Below are positions 30,469-41,558 of a stretch of 64,000 nt of DNA, in pieces. Source of the stretch: Galdieria partita (Eukaryota > Rhodophyta > Bangiophyceae > Galdieriales > Galdieriaceae); the NCBI GenBank assembly GCA_025991245.1, contig BQMJ01000056.1, positions 96,001 to 160,000 on the forward strand. The letters are read 5' to 3'. A program made the translations under genes and the position numbers. Numbering within the stretch: the stretch's first letter is position 1; the number at the start of each line of letters is the position of its first letter. A model generated the notes under the pieces. The model was given only the letters and a program-made list of their open reading frames with translations, was not told where the DNA came from and made no database searches.

Positions 30469-32735
30469 GTATCTGTCATATACTCTTCTCCAATCGCAAA
30501 CTGACGTCTGTATGGATATTTCTTACCAATGGATTCCAATTGATTAGCAAGTTCTTGTTGACCATTTTCTTTTAAAGCAAAGACAACTTGTGTCAGTTGT
30601 CTTGGAGTACTTTTTGTTTTTTCAGCTGCTTTCATAAACCAATGAAGATGTTCGTTTGCTTTAGAAGGGTTCTTTGCGTAGTAGACAATTGCTTTTAACA
30701 AGGCACTCATACCGCTAGTGGTTGGCCATGTGTGATTGTCCTTTACAGAGTGAACAATAAAAGGCAAAATTTGATGGAATTGAGAGTCATCCGAATAATA
30801 AAGCAACAACGAATCCACCATCCATGGATGGTGTGCTTGGGGATACTTCTTTTCTACAAAACGATAAAGTTCTCGAAAGCCAACTCTTCTGTTGAACGAA
30901 CCGTTGTATAAAAATCTCTTCAACAAACTTGCTAGAAAATATTCTCTCAATTCCATTCCATGGCTTTCCATCTGTGATAATACATCTATACATTCCTGTC
31001 GTCCCGCATCTGCTAATATTTGTGCCAATTTCACAAACGCAACGGTTTTCACCGGCAATTGCCAACGAGACCATTCTGTAGCCAGTTTGAGTGCAATATC
31101 TGCATTTTGTTCCAACAACGCGGAAATCCCATAACGATGGCGAGACCACAGCATATCATCGCTGGATTCAGAACGAGTATGAAGATTCTGTTGTTGTCGC
31201 TGTAAAATGGATCTCAAATACCACGGCGCGATATCTTTGCGTATGAAAGTGTTTTCATGGTCTCGGAAAAAGGTTAGTCGATTGCTATCCCTCTTTGATT
31301 TCGTGCAAGCTTCCAATAGTTGGTAAAGAATATACGTCGTTGGATAAAAGCCGCTATCACACATATATTTGTAACATTGCAACGCGTGATTGAGTTCTCT
31401 GTTCAACGCAAAATGAGATATGAGAAGAAAATAAGAGTCCAAATCAGGTAACCAACCACAACTCTCCATCTCCTTCCACAAATATTCACTTTCTCCCAAC
31501 AAATAAGCACTAGGTTTGCTTGGAATCATCAAAGCTCTCAACATTCCATGATAACTTTGCTTAGAAGCTGTACCTGGAATAGGTTGTCGAAGTAAAAATC
31601 GTTGCCATTCATCTTGCCAGTCAAGTAGAAACGAAGAATGAAATCTTTTCAGACTTAGATACCGCAAATGAGTAGTTTCCTCTAGTATCAACGAGGAATT
31701 CATCAGACGTTCCACAATTTGCATAGATAACATGGCCAATGGCTTCAAACGTGGAGGTAAAGAGGCTCTGATACAAATGCGACTCAAAATATCGTTCCAT
31801 AGAAACTGATTATCATGAATAGTTAGCAACTTGGTACATGTAGAAATATCCTTTGGGCTTTGCAATTCACTCAGGAAACTGCCATGAATAAATTGTGTTA
31901 TTTCCAATGCCAAAGAATAACCACAGCGAAGAAATGCAACAGTTGCAATTCTTAAAGTCCACAAGTCTAAAGAATGGCGATCAACATAGCGATGGAACAC
32001 TCGTCTCAACTGTTTAGTGTCTTCATGAAAACTGAGTTGAATCAAGAGAGTTGAAATAGAATAACTTGGAAAGGACATAAAACGTTCATATTCTACAGGA
32101 TAGTTATGAGTACCTAGTTGGTGCAATTGATCGAGTTTTTGCTTGTCTCCTCGTTGAAGTATGAGAACACAGTGCTGTATCAAACGAAAAGTTTCTGCAT
32201 CAAGGGAACGGTTATCTTTGACCAGTTTTTCTAAGCGCTGCCAGATGAGTTCCAAGTCCCCCGACCAAGAATAACATTCCAGTAACAAACGACAACACTG
32301 TGGAGAAGGTTGACCAAAGTTTTGTTCTACAAGTTGAAATATGGACTCTGCTAGAGAACAATCACCAACTTTTGCACAGCTGTAGAGGATGAGCTCCAAC
32401 TCTTGGATAGTGAGCTTACGCCTATTCTTTCGTGCTTGATTTAAATAAGAACCAACTTTGTCCAACTCTCCAGAATCTATCATATGCTGCAATTGACTCA
32501 AGTTGGGTGACCTTTCTTTGATGATAACTGTTGAATCAGAAACGTGTGCAATGCGTCGTACTTGAGGTTGTCCCCGATACATGCAGTGTATATATGAACA
32601 AGTCATCAACCCATAATATTGGTAATAGAAACGACGGGCAATATGCTGAACAGTGGCTCCACGCATCAACATATGAGTAACACTCCACAATCGTTGTGTC
32701 CAAATGCGAGAAGTGAAAACGGCAGCAGAGTCCAT
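30465..32735 (-). CDS. PPR-like organellar RNA-binding protein
   Basis: Single exon, 756 residues. The N-terminus is basic with few acids (MDSAAVFTSRIWTQRLWS and onward), consistent with a mitochondrial presequence. The body is helix-turn-helix throughout, with pentatricopeptide-like repeats such as LTIQELELILYSCAKVGDCS, then LAESIFQLVEQNF, and later YKYMCDSGFYPTTYILYQLLEAC, the latter a good PPR match. Such proteins act in mitochondrial or plastid RNA processing or translation. Repeats are diverged, so the count is not stated. It ends in a shared stop region with the WD40 gene. Confidence 0.65.
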   Translation of the reverse strand: MDSAAVFTSRIWTQRLWSVTHMLMRGATVQHIARRFYYQYYGLMTCSYIHCMYRGQPQVRRIAHVSDSTVIIKERSPNLSQLQHMIDSGELDKVGSYLNQARKNRRKLTIQELELILYSCAKVGDCSLAESIFQLVEQNFGQPSPQCCRLLLECYSWSGDLELIWQRLEKLVKDNRSLDAETFRLIQHCVLILQRGDKQKLDQLHQLGTHNYPVEYERFMSFPSYSISTLLIQLSFHEDTKQLRRVFHRYVDRHSLDLWTLRIATVAFLRCGYSLALEITQFIHGSFLSELQSPKDISTCTKLLTIHDNQFLWNDILSRICIRASLPPRLKPLAMLSMQIVERLMNSSLILEETTHLRYLSLKRFHSSFLLDWQDEWQRFLLRQPIPGTASKQSYHGMLRALMIPSKPSAYLLGESEYLWKEMESCGWLPDLDSYFLLISHFALNRELNHALQCYKYMCDSGFYPTTYILYQLLEACTKSKRDSNRLTFFRDHENTFIRKDIAPWYLRSILQRQQQNLHTRSESSDDMLWSRHRYGISALLEQNADIALKLATEWSRWQLPVKTVAFVKLAQILADAGRQECIDVLSQMESHGMELREYFLASLLKRFLYNGSFNRRVGFRELYRFVEKKYPQAHHPWMVDSLLLYYSDDSQFHQILPFIVHSVKDNHTWPTTSGMSALLKAIVYYAKNPSKANEHLHWFMKAAEKTKSTPRQLTQVVFALKENGQQELANQLESIGKKYPYRRQFAIGEEYMTDT

Positions 32736-33729
32736 GAATGATCCTTCAGAAATGTCACTGACGATGGAGTATTTTTGATAGATTGAGATTGTAAAACATG
32801 GCTATCCAGACAGAAGCATGAACATCTTGGCGACTTTTCAATGCTTATAGAACGGACAGTCAAAATGGGATGATACTTGTTTTCTATTATGATTGGATAC
32901 TCTACAACCTTTGACTTGAGCTTATGAAAATAGATATAAAAATAACAGCGATTCCTTGTGCATCTATTATCTGTTTCTTTAAAAGCACTTTGGAGTACAG
33001 CAACACTCCAATAGGGTAGAAGAATCTTGTGTACTCAAGCTTTTCTGGTATACACACAACAAATAGTGGAATGGACATTTTTTATCCAGCCAAGTTGCCC
33101 TAAAAATAAGCAGATTGATCATACATAAATATATACATATATAGGATATGAGAGCTCGACCAATGGGGTCATCCAAGAACCATTCAACTTTATGAGGAAG
33201 ATAGGCTTAGCCTTAACAATAAACAACTTGGAAATATTCATCACTTTTACTCTTGCTCTTCCAATTCTGATACAAAACTTCACATCCCCAAACAAGAGCT
33301 ATTGAACAAATGTTCTTACATTGGTTCTAAAAGGCAAAAGGGCCCATTTCTTCTTGTCTGATTCTTTCAAACTCCATCGTGACTTGTTTCTTGAGCAACT
33401 TACAAGTCTCCATTATTTCTTCCAATTAGTTTCTTGTAATAGAAAAGATAAAATAAAATAGGTTGGCAAAGTGGTCTTTTTGTCACCAAGTACAAACGAA
33501 AGTATGACAAGCAAAAGTAGACAAAGACTCAGCTGACAATGTTGTACAGCTATCCAGAATTGGCATCAAACCTGTATCCAACAACTTGAGCTTCCCTTGT
33601 CATTCAACTCTTCTATCATGAAAAGTATGTATATTGATACATATATGTGATCAAAGGCACTCTTCGATTGAAAGGACGTGTTGGGGAAGAATCATTTTTG
33701 TTAGGTTTGAGACATTTCGTAGACTAGAA
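32736..33729. other. Divergent intergenic region, about 1 kb
   Basis: Between the PPR-like and rhomboid starts. Contains a small AT-rich alternating stretch at about 33128-33143. I saw no tRNA, snRNA or credible ORF in it; the 65-codon frames on the minus strand at 32666-32863 and 32979-33176 look incidental. Confidence 0.45.
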
Positions 33730-34855
33730 ATGTCTTTTCAGGTTCTTAACGGAGCCGACGAAAGTGGAGAAATAACTCCGGTACTTGTGAACAATCACGA
33801 GAGTAGTCAACAATGGCATCATTTGCCGTTTTTGCAAAGTTGGAAGAAACATTGCCCGCTTTCGTTCATCACCCGTCATTTCCTTATGCTGGAACTGGTT
33901 TTAAATATTATAGCAAGTTGGGTTCATTTAAATAATGACAATATTTGTTTGTCGTTTGATAGGATTTTCTACAAAGTTCAAGGTATCAAACTTTTTATAT
34001 TTTTGGTTGTTTTACTCAAATAGGTTTGAAGCTTATAGAGTCTTTGTAGCTCCGTGGTTTTATCACTCCGCTGCAGAATTTGCCTCAAGTGCTTTTGCTT
34101 GGTGCTTTATTGCAGGTCCCCTCGAAAAACTATTGGGTTCTTTACTATTCTGCTATATTTTGTTGTGGTTTGTTTGTTTAACAGGTGTACTATATACTAC
34201 TTTGGGTTTGTTTTTTAGCCAATTTCACTGGCCACTACCAGACGATTGTGTGCTTGGAATATCCAACGTACTCTTTGCTTTATTGGTACTTGCTTTTTCG
34301 AGGTTTGAATTTTCGCTGGCAACACTTCGAGATTTGCCAATTCCTTCGTGGAGTTTTCCTTGGATGATCTTAATAGCTTGTCAAGCAATGATTCCATCAT
34401 CACCGTTTATTGGGCACTTGAGTGGAGTCATTGCAGGTACTTTGTTCGTTCATCAAATTTCAATTATTCCAAATTATCGGCTGTTACTCAAAATAGAAGA
34501 ATCGCCGCTACTTTCATGGATAATACTTCATACACGCGGATATATTCCAGCGACTGTAGCTTTGGAAGATGTCGATCGATTGCCTATGCGACTCTTCTCT
34601 AAAGGAGAGCATTTGTGGAAAGATCTTTGGTTGGTGAAATGGATCAACAAATGGTTGTTAGGTAGTGATAACGTGGATATATGTCACGCTTCTCCTCGTG
34701 TACCACAAATTGATTATTCAGAAAAGCTGACGAGTGTTATTGTTAATGGAAACAGAAGTCATCCTTCATCGAGAAGTAGTAGTGAAGGAAGGGAACAAGA
34801 ATTCCGCAAATTGCTAGTTGCAACTTTTACCACAGAAGGAGGAGGAAGTGTATAA
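33730..34855 (+). CDS. Rhomboid-family membrane protein (UBAC2/RHBDD1-like), catalytic residues kept
   Basis: Two exons, join(33730..33982, 34032..34855), 358 residues. The intron uses GT at 33983 and AG at 34031, which restores YKVQAYRVFVAPWFYHS, the loop-1/helix region of rhomboids. Six or so hydrophobic segments follow, including VLGISNVLFALLVL with the active-site GxSx serine and FIGHLSGVIAGTLF with the active-site His. Both catalytic residues are therefore present, unlike UBAC2-type pseudoproteases; RHBDD1 has GFSG and GHLAG at the same places. It is likely an ER or Golgi intramembrane protease. The C-terminal ~110 residues are cytosolic and polar. Confidence 0.7.
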
Positions 34856-35411
34856 GAAGTGATTGGAAAGAGGAATTGGGGGATGGATAAAGGTGTAGAT
34901 ATAAGCCTATCCATAAGTGAATTGCATACTAAAGATATGTCAACTTGTTTTTCGAATATGTTGAGCTCCATGGAAGTTCCCAACAAATACAAAGAGACAA
35001 CACTGTTGGGTGAAACAAGTGTCAAGCAAATAATCATACTATAGCAACTATCCAAGCTGCCCGTTTCAAAGCATAACGGAGTACAAGGCCACTTTCACGG
35101 AGTCTGGGTTCTCCGGGAATATCCCAGTCACTCCTTCAGACAGAATATTACAAGTTATGGAGGCCATAGCTGAAATAACTTACAACAGTAGAAAGATTAT
35201 TGTCATAACGAGAACAATACATTGTGCATATATTTACTATGAGGAACTTGGCGCTTCCCAGAGCGACCTTCCTTCTGATCATCTTCTTTCTGTCACATTT
35301 TTCTGTGTCATAACATTGATTGAAGAGTCTCTCTATTCCTCAATCCTTCTCTTGAGGAGTTTCTGCTTCTTACACTGGGCCTTTCTATGCCAATCATATC
35401 GAAACATTCAA

Positions 35412-35461
<50 letters not shown>

Positions 35462-35866
35462 GTTGTGCCTTTTGTAAGAAAACGGATAAAAAGACGTATG
35501 ATGACGAAATATCCATTCCATACCTTTTCGGTAATTATATGACTTCAAAGAACTTCCAATCCTATATTACTGTTATCCTATTCAACAATATATCACTCTT
35601 TGCCATAAACTATCTTTGAGCTTTCATCCACAACTCTCTAGAATCTTCCACAATGCAATCAACTATGACAACTGTTTCTCAGACAATCACACAACTTTGG
35701 TTATCCTCTCAATGCAGTCATAGCATATCGATATCTTCTCTCCAATACACCTAATCTTCTCAAAGTATAGCACTGCTTATTATTCAATCTATTTACTGAC
35801 GTATTCAAGGTCGGTAAAGAGGCTTCTTCACCTATTCGAAACCATCAATCCATAAATACCTCCCAT
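34856..35866. other. Intergenic with AT microsatellite
   Basis: About 1 kb between two gene 3' ends. It has a long alternating AT tract at 35413-35459. A 106-codon frame at 35157-35477 is only open because of the repeat. No further feature was recognised. Confidence 0.55.
35413..35459. repeat. Perfect AT dinucleotide microsatellite
   Basis: About 23 copies of the AT dinucleotide, read directly. It lies in an intergenic region. Confidence 0.95.
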
Positions 35867-36309
35867 TCATACAATCCTACTCTTTTCCATGTCTAAAAAC
35901 AACAGTCGCGTCTCTTCTCGTAGTTTTTCCAACTTTTCCAAACTGCCTTTCAAGTGCAACACGAATACATTTCTCGAGCGAACTTGATCCTTTGAAGACT
36001 GGTCACTCCAGATTGGCTTCTCTACAAGCACACTCTGAGAGAACCTTGGAGTACCTCCCGCCACCATCTGTTGCTCTAGCTGTTGTCTTAGTGTCTCTAT
36101 AGAGAGTCAAACATAGCAAATGCTCTTTCAAAAGCAAACGTACTTAAAACGGCCATAGACTGACACCCTAACGAGTCTTCTTTATTTGACTTGCAAAGTT
36201 TTCGTTCTAACAAGGCATTTTCAAGTACTACAATAGCTCTTTGTATATTTCCTTCACGATACAAAGTCCTTGCTTCGACCAAAGCACTCTTCAAGTGTTC
36301 TTTTCGCAT
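35867..36309 (-). CDS. Small hypothetical helical protein
   Basis: Two exons, complement(join(35867..36096, 36144..36309)), 131 residues; the 47-nt intron has a GTACGT donor and CTATAG acceptor and the phase fits. Exon 1 reads MRKEHLKSALVEARTLYREG and looks like a TPR-type helix pair. Exon 2 has TLRQQLEQQ and a coiled-coil-like C-terminus (LEKLEKLREETRLLFLDMEK). No family recognised. It begins 31 bp after the stop of the aminopeptidase gene on the same strand. The supporting evidence is the intact splice and continuous helix pattern. Confidence 0.5.
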
Positions 36310-36340
36310 CACAAAAAGATAACAACCTCCAAAACTTGGA

Positions 36341-37891
36341 TCACTGTCCTTTCATAAGCAATTCTATTTCATCCACTTGTTTGGGAACATTTTGTGACAA
36401 AACAATCGCTCCATCTTCCTTCACCAAAATATCATCTTCTATTCTAATACCTATACCTCTAAAGGGTTCAGGTATGGATGGATCATTTCTAGGAATATAG
36501 ACACCTGGCTCTATAGTAATCATCATACCCGGCTTCAATGTTAAATTCTTTTCCAACATATGCGTATCATGAACATCCAAACCCAAGTAATGGCCAATGG
36601 CATGTGGAAAAAGAGCATTCGTACCTTCACTATTGGAAATGTTTATCTCTTTTAAGATACCGAGTTGCTGCAATCCTTCGTTTATCCATCGGGAAGCTAA
36701 AATATGAATGGCTTCCAAGCTAGTCACACGTTGATGACTGTTCTTTACCATATCGACACATCGGTTATGAATATCTAGTACAAGTTCATATACTTGTCTT
36801 TGAGGCTTCGAAAAGTGACCATTGACAGGCCAAGTTCTCGTCACATCACTACAATATCCATGAAACTCACATCCAGCATCCATCAAAACCAAATCTCCAT
36901 CCTTGGCAATATCACTATTCTGAAGATAGTGTAAAGTATTGGAATGATAACCAGACGCAACTACTGGAGGAAATGACATGCGCTCAGCACCTCTTTTCTT
37001 ACATTCATATTCAATTTGTGCTGCAAGAAATGATTCACGTATCCCTGAATAGCTCATACGCATACACTCGATCATGGAATCAGCAAGTATCTCAGCTGAC
37101 TGAAGCATCAAACGTTGTTCACTAGGTGACTTGACTAGACGTTGCAACGCCAATGGAGCACAAAAATGCTTTCTATTGGAAAGCAGTGCTTTGATATCCG
37201 ACTCTGCCAAATCCCGAAGCAAGTAATTGACAGAAGGATTGACAGAAAGATCAAAATATACTTGAGGTGACTGTTTCAATCGATTCGATAAGAATTTGGA
37301 AAAATTATCCAAAATATCGGCGTGTTGTATTCCAAAAAACCGTTGAGCTTGTTCCACTCCACAAGAAGCACCGTCCCAAGTTTCCTTGAAAGGGTCTCGA
37401 CTGGGAACAAATACATATTCCTTTTCATCATAACGGTTATCACTCAATATTTGAGTTTTATCTAATAACAAAACAACGTTCGGTTGGGTCAAACCAGTGA
37501 GATAGAACATATCGGAACTCTGTCTGTAAGGATAGGGAACATCGACAGACATGAATTTTTCTGAAGCTGCTGGAAATAGAGCCATAGAATTATTAGGTAA
37601 GAGCTTTAAAAGTTCTTGTCTTCTTTTCTTCAATTCTGTTGCTGTTATTCCAGGAATGATTTCTCCTGGTGCAAGCAAATGAGGGTGGGTTTCAGGAGTG
37701 GGTTGTCCAACTCCTTCCCAAACAGGAAAGGATGAAGAAGTCTGCACGCTTCTCCAACAAAGGATTTTATCCCGTGTGTGAAAGATATTGGATAAAAGGT
37801 TGCTTTGTCTTGTTGTCGTCTTTGCAATGCTCAACATGCTGCGCGTCACCCAACAAGTCAACTCTTTTTTAAACGCATGATTCGTCCACAT
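36341..37891 (-). CDS. XPNPEP3: Mitochondrial Xaa-Pro aminopeptidase (XPNPEP3/Icp55-like)
   Basis: Intronless, 516 residues. The N-terminus is basic and Ser/Thr-rich, a probable mitochondrial presequence; ATG 37837 (MLSIAKTTTRQ) is an alternative start. The N-terminal creatinase-like domain (QPTPETHPHLLAPGEI, YLTGLTQPNVVLLL) is followed by the pita-bread metallopeptidase domain with its five metal ligands: Asp in LMDAGCEFH, Asp in CSDVTRTWP, His in PHAIGHYLGLD, Glu in TIEPGVY and Glu in GIRIEDDI. Icp55/XPNPEP3 trims N-terminal residues from imported mitochondrial proteins. Confidence 0.93.
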   Translation of the reverse strand: MWTNHAFKKELTCWVTRSMLSIAKTTTRQSNLLSNIFHTRDKILCWRSVQTSSSFPVWEGVGQPTPETHPHLLAPGEIIPGITATELKKRRQELLKLLPNNSMALFPAASEKFMSVDVPYPYRQSSDMFYLTGLTQPNVVLLLDKTQILSDNRYDEKEYVFVPSRDPFKETWDGASCGVEQAQRFFGIQHADILDNFSKFLSNRLKQSPQVYFDLSVNPSVNYLLRDLAESDIKALLSNRKHFCAPLALQRLVKSPSEQRLMLQSAEILADSMIECMRMSYSGIRESFLAAQIEYECKKRGAERMSFPPVVASGYHSNTLHYLQNSDIAKDGDLVLMDAGCEFHGYCSDVTRTWPVNGHFSKPQRQVYELVLDIHNRCVDMVKNSHQRVTSLEAIHILASRWINEGLQQLGILKEINISNSEGTNALFPHAIGHYLGLDVHDTHMLEKNLTLKPGMMITIEPGVYIPRNDPSIPEPFRGIGIRIEDDILVKEDGAIVLSQNVPKQVDEIELLMKGQ

Positions 37892-38382
37892 TTCCTTATG
37901 GAGTACTATATCTGATTATGAAAAGAATAAACTAAATCAGACCTTTATTTCTTTCTCTCTACGCTTCAAGCAATATTTTGTTTTCAATCGTCCAAGTATA
38001 GGCGAGTCGATTCTGGAAATCGATAGCATAGTATTGAGTCAAATAAAGGAATAGAGTCTTCTTGAGAAATTTCAAAAGAAAAGCATAAATATGATCAAGT
38101 TAGAGCTTGTGCTAGCTCAGTTTGTGAATAAAGGTATAGGAATACCAGGAATACCAGTAAGTCTCCTCAAGAGAGTTGATAAAGACAACTAGTGCAAGTC
38201 ACTGAACAAATGTTGACAACTTGTTGAATAAGAATATCAGACACAAATGGAAAGAACCATACGAACAATTTTCTCAAACAGAGAATGTAAACAACACTTT
38301 GATTGCAAATTATTTTCTAGAAGAGCTGAACTTTTTTTCCAAAGTTAGCAAAGAATATCGGTGGTTAAAATGAACTGAACTG
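37892..38382. other. Divergent intergenic region
   Basis: 491 bp between the aminopeptidase and CBM48 gene starts. A 34-codon ATG frame at 38091 (MIKLELVLAQFVNKG...) has a GTAAGT at a plausible place and could be a 5' exon, but I could not link it to a partner. Nothing else was recognised. Confidence 0.4.
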
Positions 38383-39520
38383 ATGAAAACAAAGGAGAAA
38401 AAGGGAGAGCAAGAAGAAACTCATACTCGTTCCTCAGAATCCAAGGAGTACAATGACAACTTCGACCCTGGAGTCAGCTCACTGAAAGACATTCCAGAGT
38501 CACTCTCTGGAAATAAGTTACACTCTTCTAAGAAGCCACCTCCTCCAAGTTTCGGTACTTCCTGGTTTGGTTCGTTTCCAGAATCGTTTATAAGGCTGTT
38601 TGGGAAAAAACAAAGTGCTTGTTCGACCCAACAGCGTCACAACAGTATAAGAAGACACTCAGAGCCAGGTCACCAAGCCTCACGTGAAAACTATCCTACT
38701 ATGGGAAAGAGCACTTCATATCCAGAAAAGATACCTAGAGAGACTGCAACAGAAGAAAACATCGACAAGGAACAAACTGGAACTTCATTAGGGGCCATTC
38801 AACATATTACTCAAGAACAGAAAACTGTACATAAAGATGACGAATCCCAAGTAAATACAGCTGCAGAATCAGCACGTTATACAGTTCCAACCGAGTCGTC
38901 TATAAAAAACTTCGATTCTTTCGATCATTCGAAATCCACAACCAGAGGTGTAACAACTTCCAAATCACTTGACGAGTTTTTGAACAAAAAAGCAAAACCT
39001 CGTAGACATTCAGACACGGAAGGAAGGAATAGTTTTGATTCAGCGGATACTCGTCGTCATGTATCTCTCTCTTCAGGTGAAAGTACTCCTTCTTCGTCGA
39101 GCTCTCGGTCACGTTCACCTTCTGTGATTGGAAATTTGTCAAGTAAAAGCGGTAGCAAAGAGCCCAAGTTTATTTTTCCTGTAACAGGAGCTCGCCAACT
39201 ACGTCCTCAAGAGATTAGTCGTCATAAATATTTGGAGGTAAGTTGAAATTTGTCTTCCAATAAAATACGGAAATTCTTTGAAGTGTTTAAAGCAGAAATT
39301 AGTTCCCACAGAATTTGTTTATATGAAACCAGCAGAGCAAGTCTTACTGATGGGAGATTGGCTTGAATGGGACGCTATTCCTTTGCAATGGGATGAAGAA
39401 AATGGCTTTTTTCGTATAGTTGTTGATCTTCCTGTTGGTGAACATGAATTTCGTTATGTCGTGACTCCAAAACAGGAAGTTTTGGGTGATCATGTAAATA
39501 TCAACGACAGTAGTAGATGA
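38383..39520 (+). CDS. CBM48 glycogen-binding protein (AMPK-beta-like domain at C-terminus)
   Basis: Two exons, join(38383..39237, 39296..39520), 359 residues; the second exon could start at 39293 by using the alternative AG. The first ~285 residues are polar, Ser- and Pro-rich and probably disordered, with many Ser-Pro sites. The last ~75 residues form the AMPK/PTST-type glycogen-binding domain, with VLLMGDWLEWDAIPL and FRIVVDLPVGEHEFRYVV. Aromatic residues typical of carbohydrate contact are present. The AMPK-beta ASC/AMPKBI domain that binds the kinase is absent, so this is probably not a canonical AMPK beta subunit. A role in starch or glycogen targeting is inferred. Confidence 0.7.
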
Positions 39521-39659
39521 TAGGAGGCATCCATCTTCAAGAATGTCTCTGTTTATTAGAGGCATCGTATGATAAAAATTAGGCACTTATTAACTGTTCT
39601 TCCTATTCTTTATGCAAAGTTCCTCAATTTTTGTTCTTCATACTCTATTTCTATCATAT

Positions 39660-41111
39660 TCACGCTTCTTGACAGCTTCCATCACAATTAGTGACACTTA
39701 TATGACAAACATTGTAACACGACTTACGATCTTTGAGTGTCTCGTACGCAGTTACAAGCTCTCGAAATCTTTCCGAAGCCTTTTGTTTGCTCATTGAGTC
39801 TTGTTGTCTGTCAGGGTGATGCTGATAAACAACGAAATGATTTCAGTTAAAAATGGATTCATCCGAACCTCTTACCTGCATTGCCAACTTACGAAAGGCT
39901 GACTTGACTTGTTCAATAGAAGCTCCCGGTGGTAATCCTAAAATATCATAATAGGAACGACTTGAAGCTGCCGTAGGTGGCTGGTAACGACGATTGTAAC
40001 TTTCATACGATTCTTGCTTTCTTCTTTCATAAGCACGTCGAAAATTTTCTTCATGTTGGTTGGCGTCTTTTTCTGCTTTATATCCTTGGAAAAATCTCAA
40101 TTCCGAATATAATTCTATACGAGAGCGAAGCCATAAAAATAATGAGCCAAAATAGGCAAGGAAGCCGCTAGAAAATGAAGAAATAAAAATACTTCTCAGC
40201 AAGTCTGTCATCTCAAGCCATGGAGCCAATCCTGTTACTTTACACAACACAAAGGTTGACGTCGACAGGGTCACTCCAATCAAAGAGGACTTGATCACCG
40301 AATATATTCTATCTCCGGTGGTGTCACCATCTCTTCCATTGATCCAAGCTTTAAAAGTTCTACCTCCAACACCTGAAAACGAAACTTCAAATGCAGGAAG
40401 AAAAATTCTTTTTGTCACAAAATGCTTAAACACGAGGTTAGTACGTAGATTTCTAATACGTTCCGCACCATATTCTTTCTGAATGGCAAATCGACAACGC
40501 TTCTCTTCTCTCTCGTATATCAGCAAGTGTATGCTGTTAAAGGCATCCTCCTCTTCCACAGAAAACGGTTCTATTCGTGCTTCTTTTGAAATATCTTCGT
40601 GATAAGGAAGCGTATGTGTCACTTCTAGCGAACGTATAAAGTTCATGTAACGCTTCAGTCTTTCAAAGCCAGCATACACCTGCATAATTCCCATTGAAGA
40701 AGGATATTCAACCTCCGAAAGATCACCACTGACGGGTTTCCAAGACCAAGTTTCAAATACACTTTCCTTGTTGTCTAGCTTACTCTTCAAACGAACAGTT
40801 TCCGCAAAACCTATTTCGCAAGTATAATTAACTCGAAGAATGGCATCGAAAACATAAAATGGAATATATAATTTTTCAACAGTTAATTCAGTATTCCTAA
40901 AGTTCCTGTGCAAAAATAGACTGTTGTTCCACTTCCTAAAGGCCTCAAGAGCCTGCTTCTGATCAAGTTTAAAAGGCAAGTAAAAGCTACCAACAGTGGA
41001 AGAAAAGTTCCTCAACACTAACGTTGAATTCCCCACAACACTCTGCAACGAAAGAAAGACCGTTGACTTGGAGCAACAATAAGTGCTTCTGAGATATCCG
41101 AAGCATTGCAT
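39660..41111 (-). CDS. J-domain membrane protein (C-terminal DnaJ domain)
   Basis: Two exons, complement(join(39660..39821, 39876..41111)), 465 residues. ATG 41111 is the first ATG after an in-frame TTG. The N-terminal part is basic (mitochondrial-like). Two hydrophobic segments occur around residues 285-345 (SSLIGVTLSTSTFVLC and FISSFSSGFLAYFGSLF). The C-terminus is a J domain split by a 54-nt intron: YYDILGLPPGASIEQVKSAF, then HHPDRQQ carrying the HPD motif. J domains stimulate Hsp70. The order (membrane part first, J domain last) suggests a type III J protein anchored in a membrane; localisation is inferred. Confidence 0.8.
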
Positions 41112-41558
41112 GCTGCGTGTCAATGCCTTTGCCTATCATATGAGTGTGAGAGATGTCCAAGACCGATTCTCCCGGCTTTATCGAAGTTGGTAGTTGCTGT
41201 AAGATGCAGAAATATTTCAGAGAGAAAAAGCTTCTTGGATATAGTCAAATCATAACAGTTAAACATCTAAAAAACAGTTTGTCATTCCGCCTTGTTTTAA
41301 AAAAGGATGTTTGAGGTCCCATACAGAAGATACTAAAATGGGTTGCCATATTTTGTTTCATTCAGTATCGAATGTACTTTTTATTCTATGAATATGTTTT
41401 TATATGCCCTTTGGAGATAATTTATTCATTTCAACAACTATTTCACGTACTCAGAATTAAATAACTGAATAGACACAAATATTATAAACCCAATTCCGAC
41501 ACTCTTATAGTTTACTATTCAAAATTTGGCACTACACGCTCCCTAAAAGTCTTCATTC
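41112..41558. other. Intergenic, nothing recognised
   Basis: 447 bp between two minus-strand genes; holds the J-domain gene promoter and the zinc-protein 3' end. Confidence 0.4.

Noticed and set aside
35157-35477. 106-codon frame ending in the AT microsatellite
   Set aside because: Alternating TyrIle residues come from the repeat.
38091-38191. 34-codon ATG frame with a GTAAGT, a possible 5' exon
   Set aside because: No acceptor links it convincingly to the CBM48 gene; left as intergenic.
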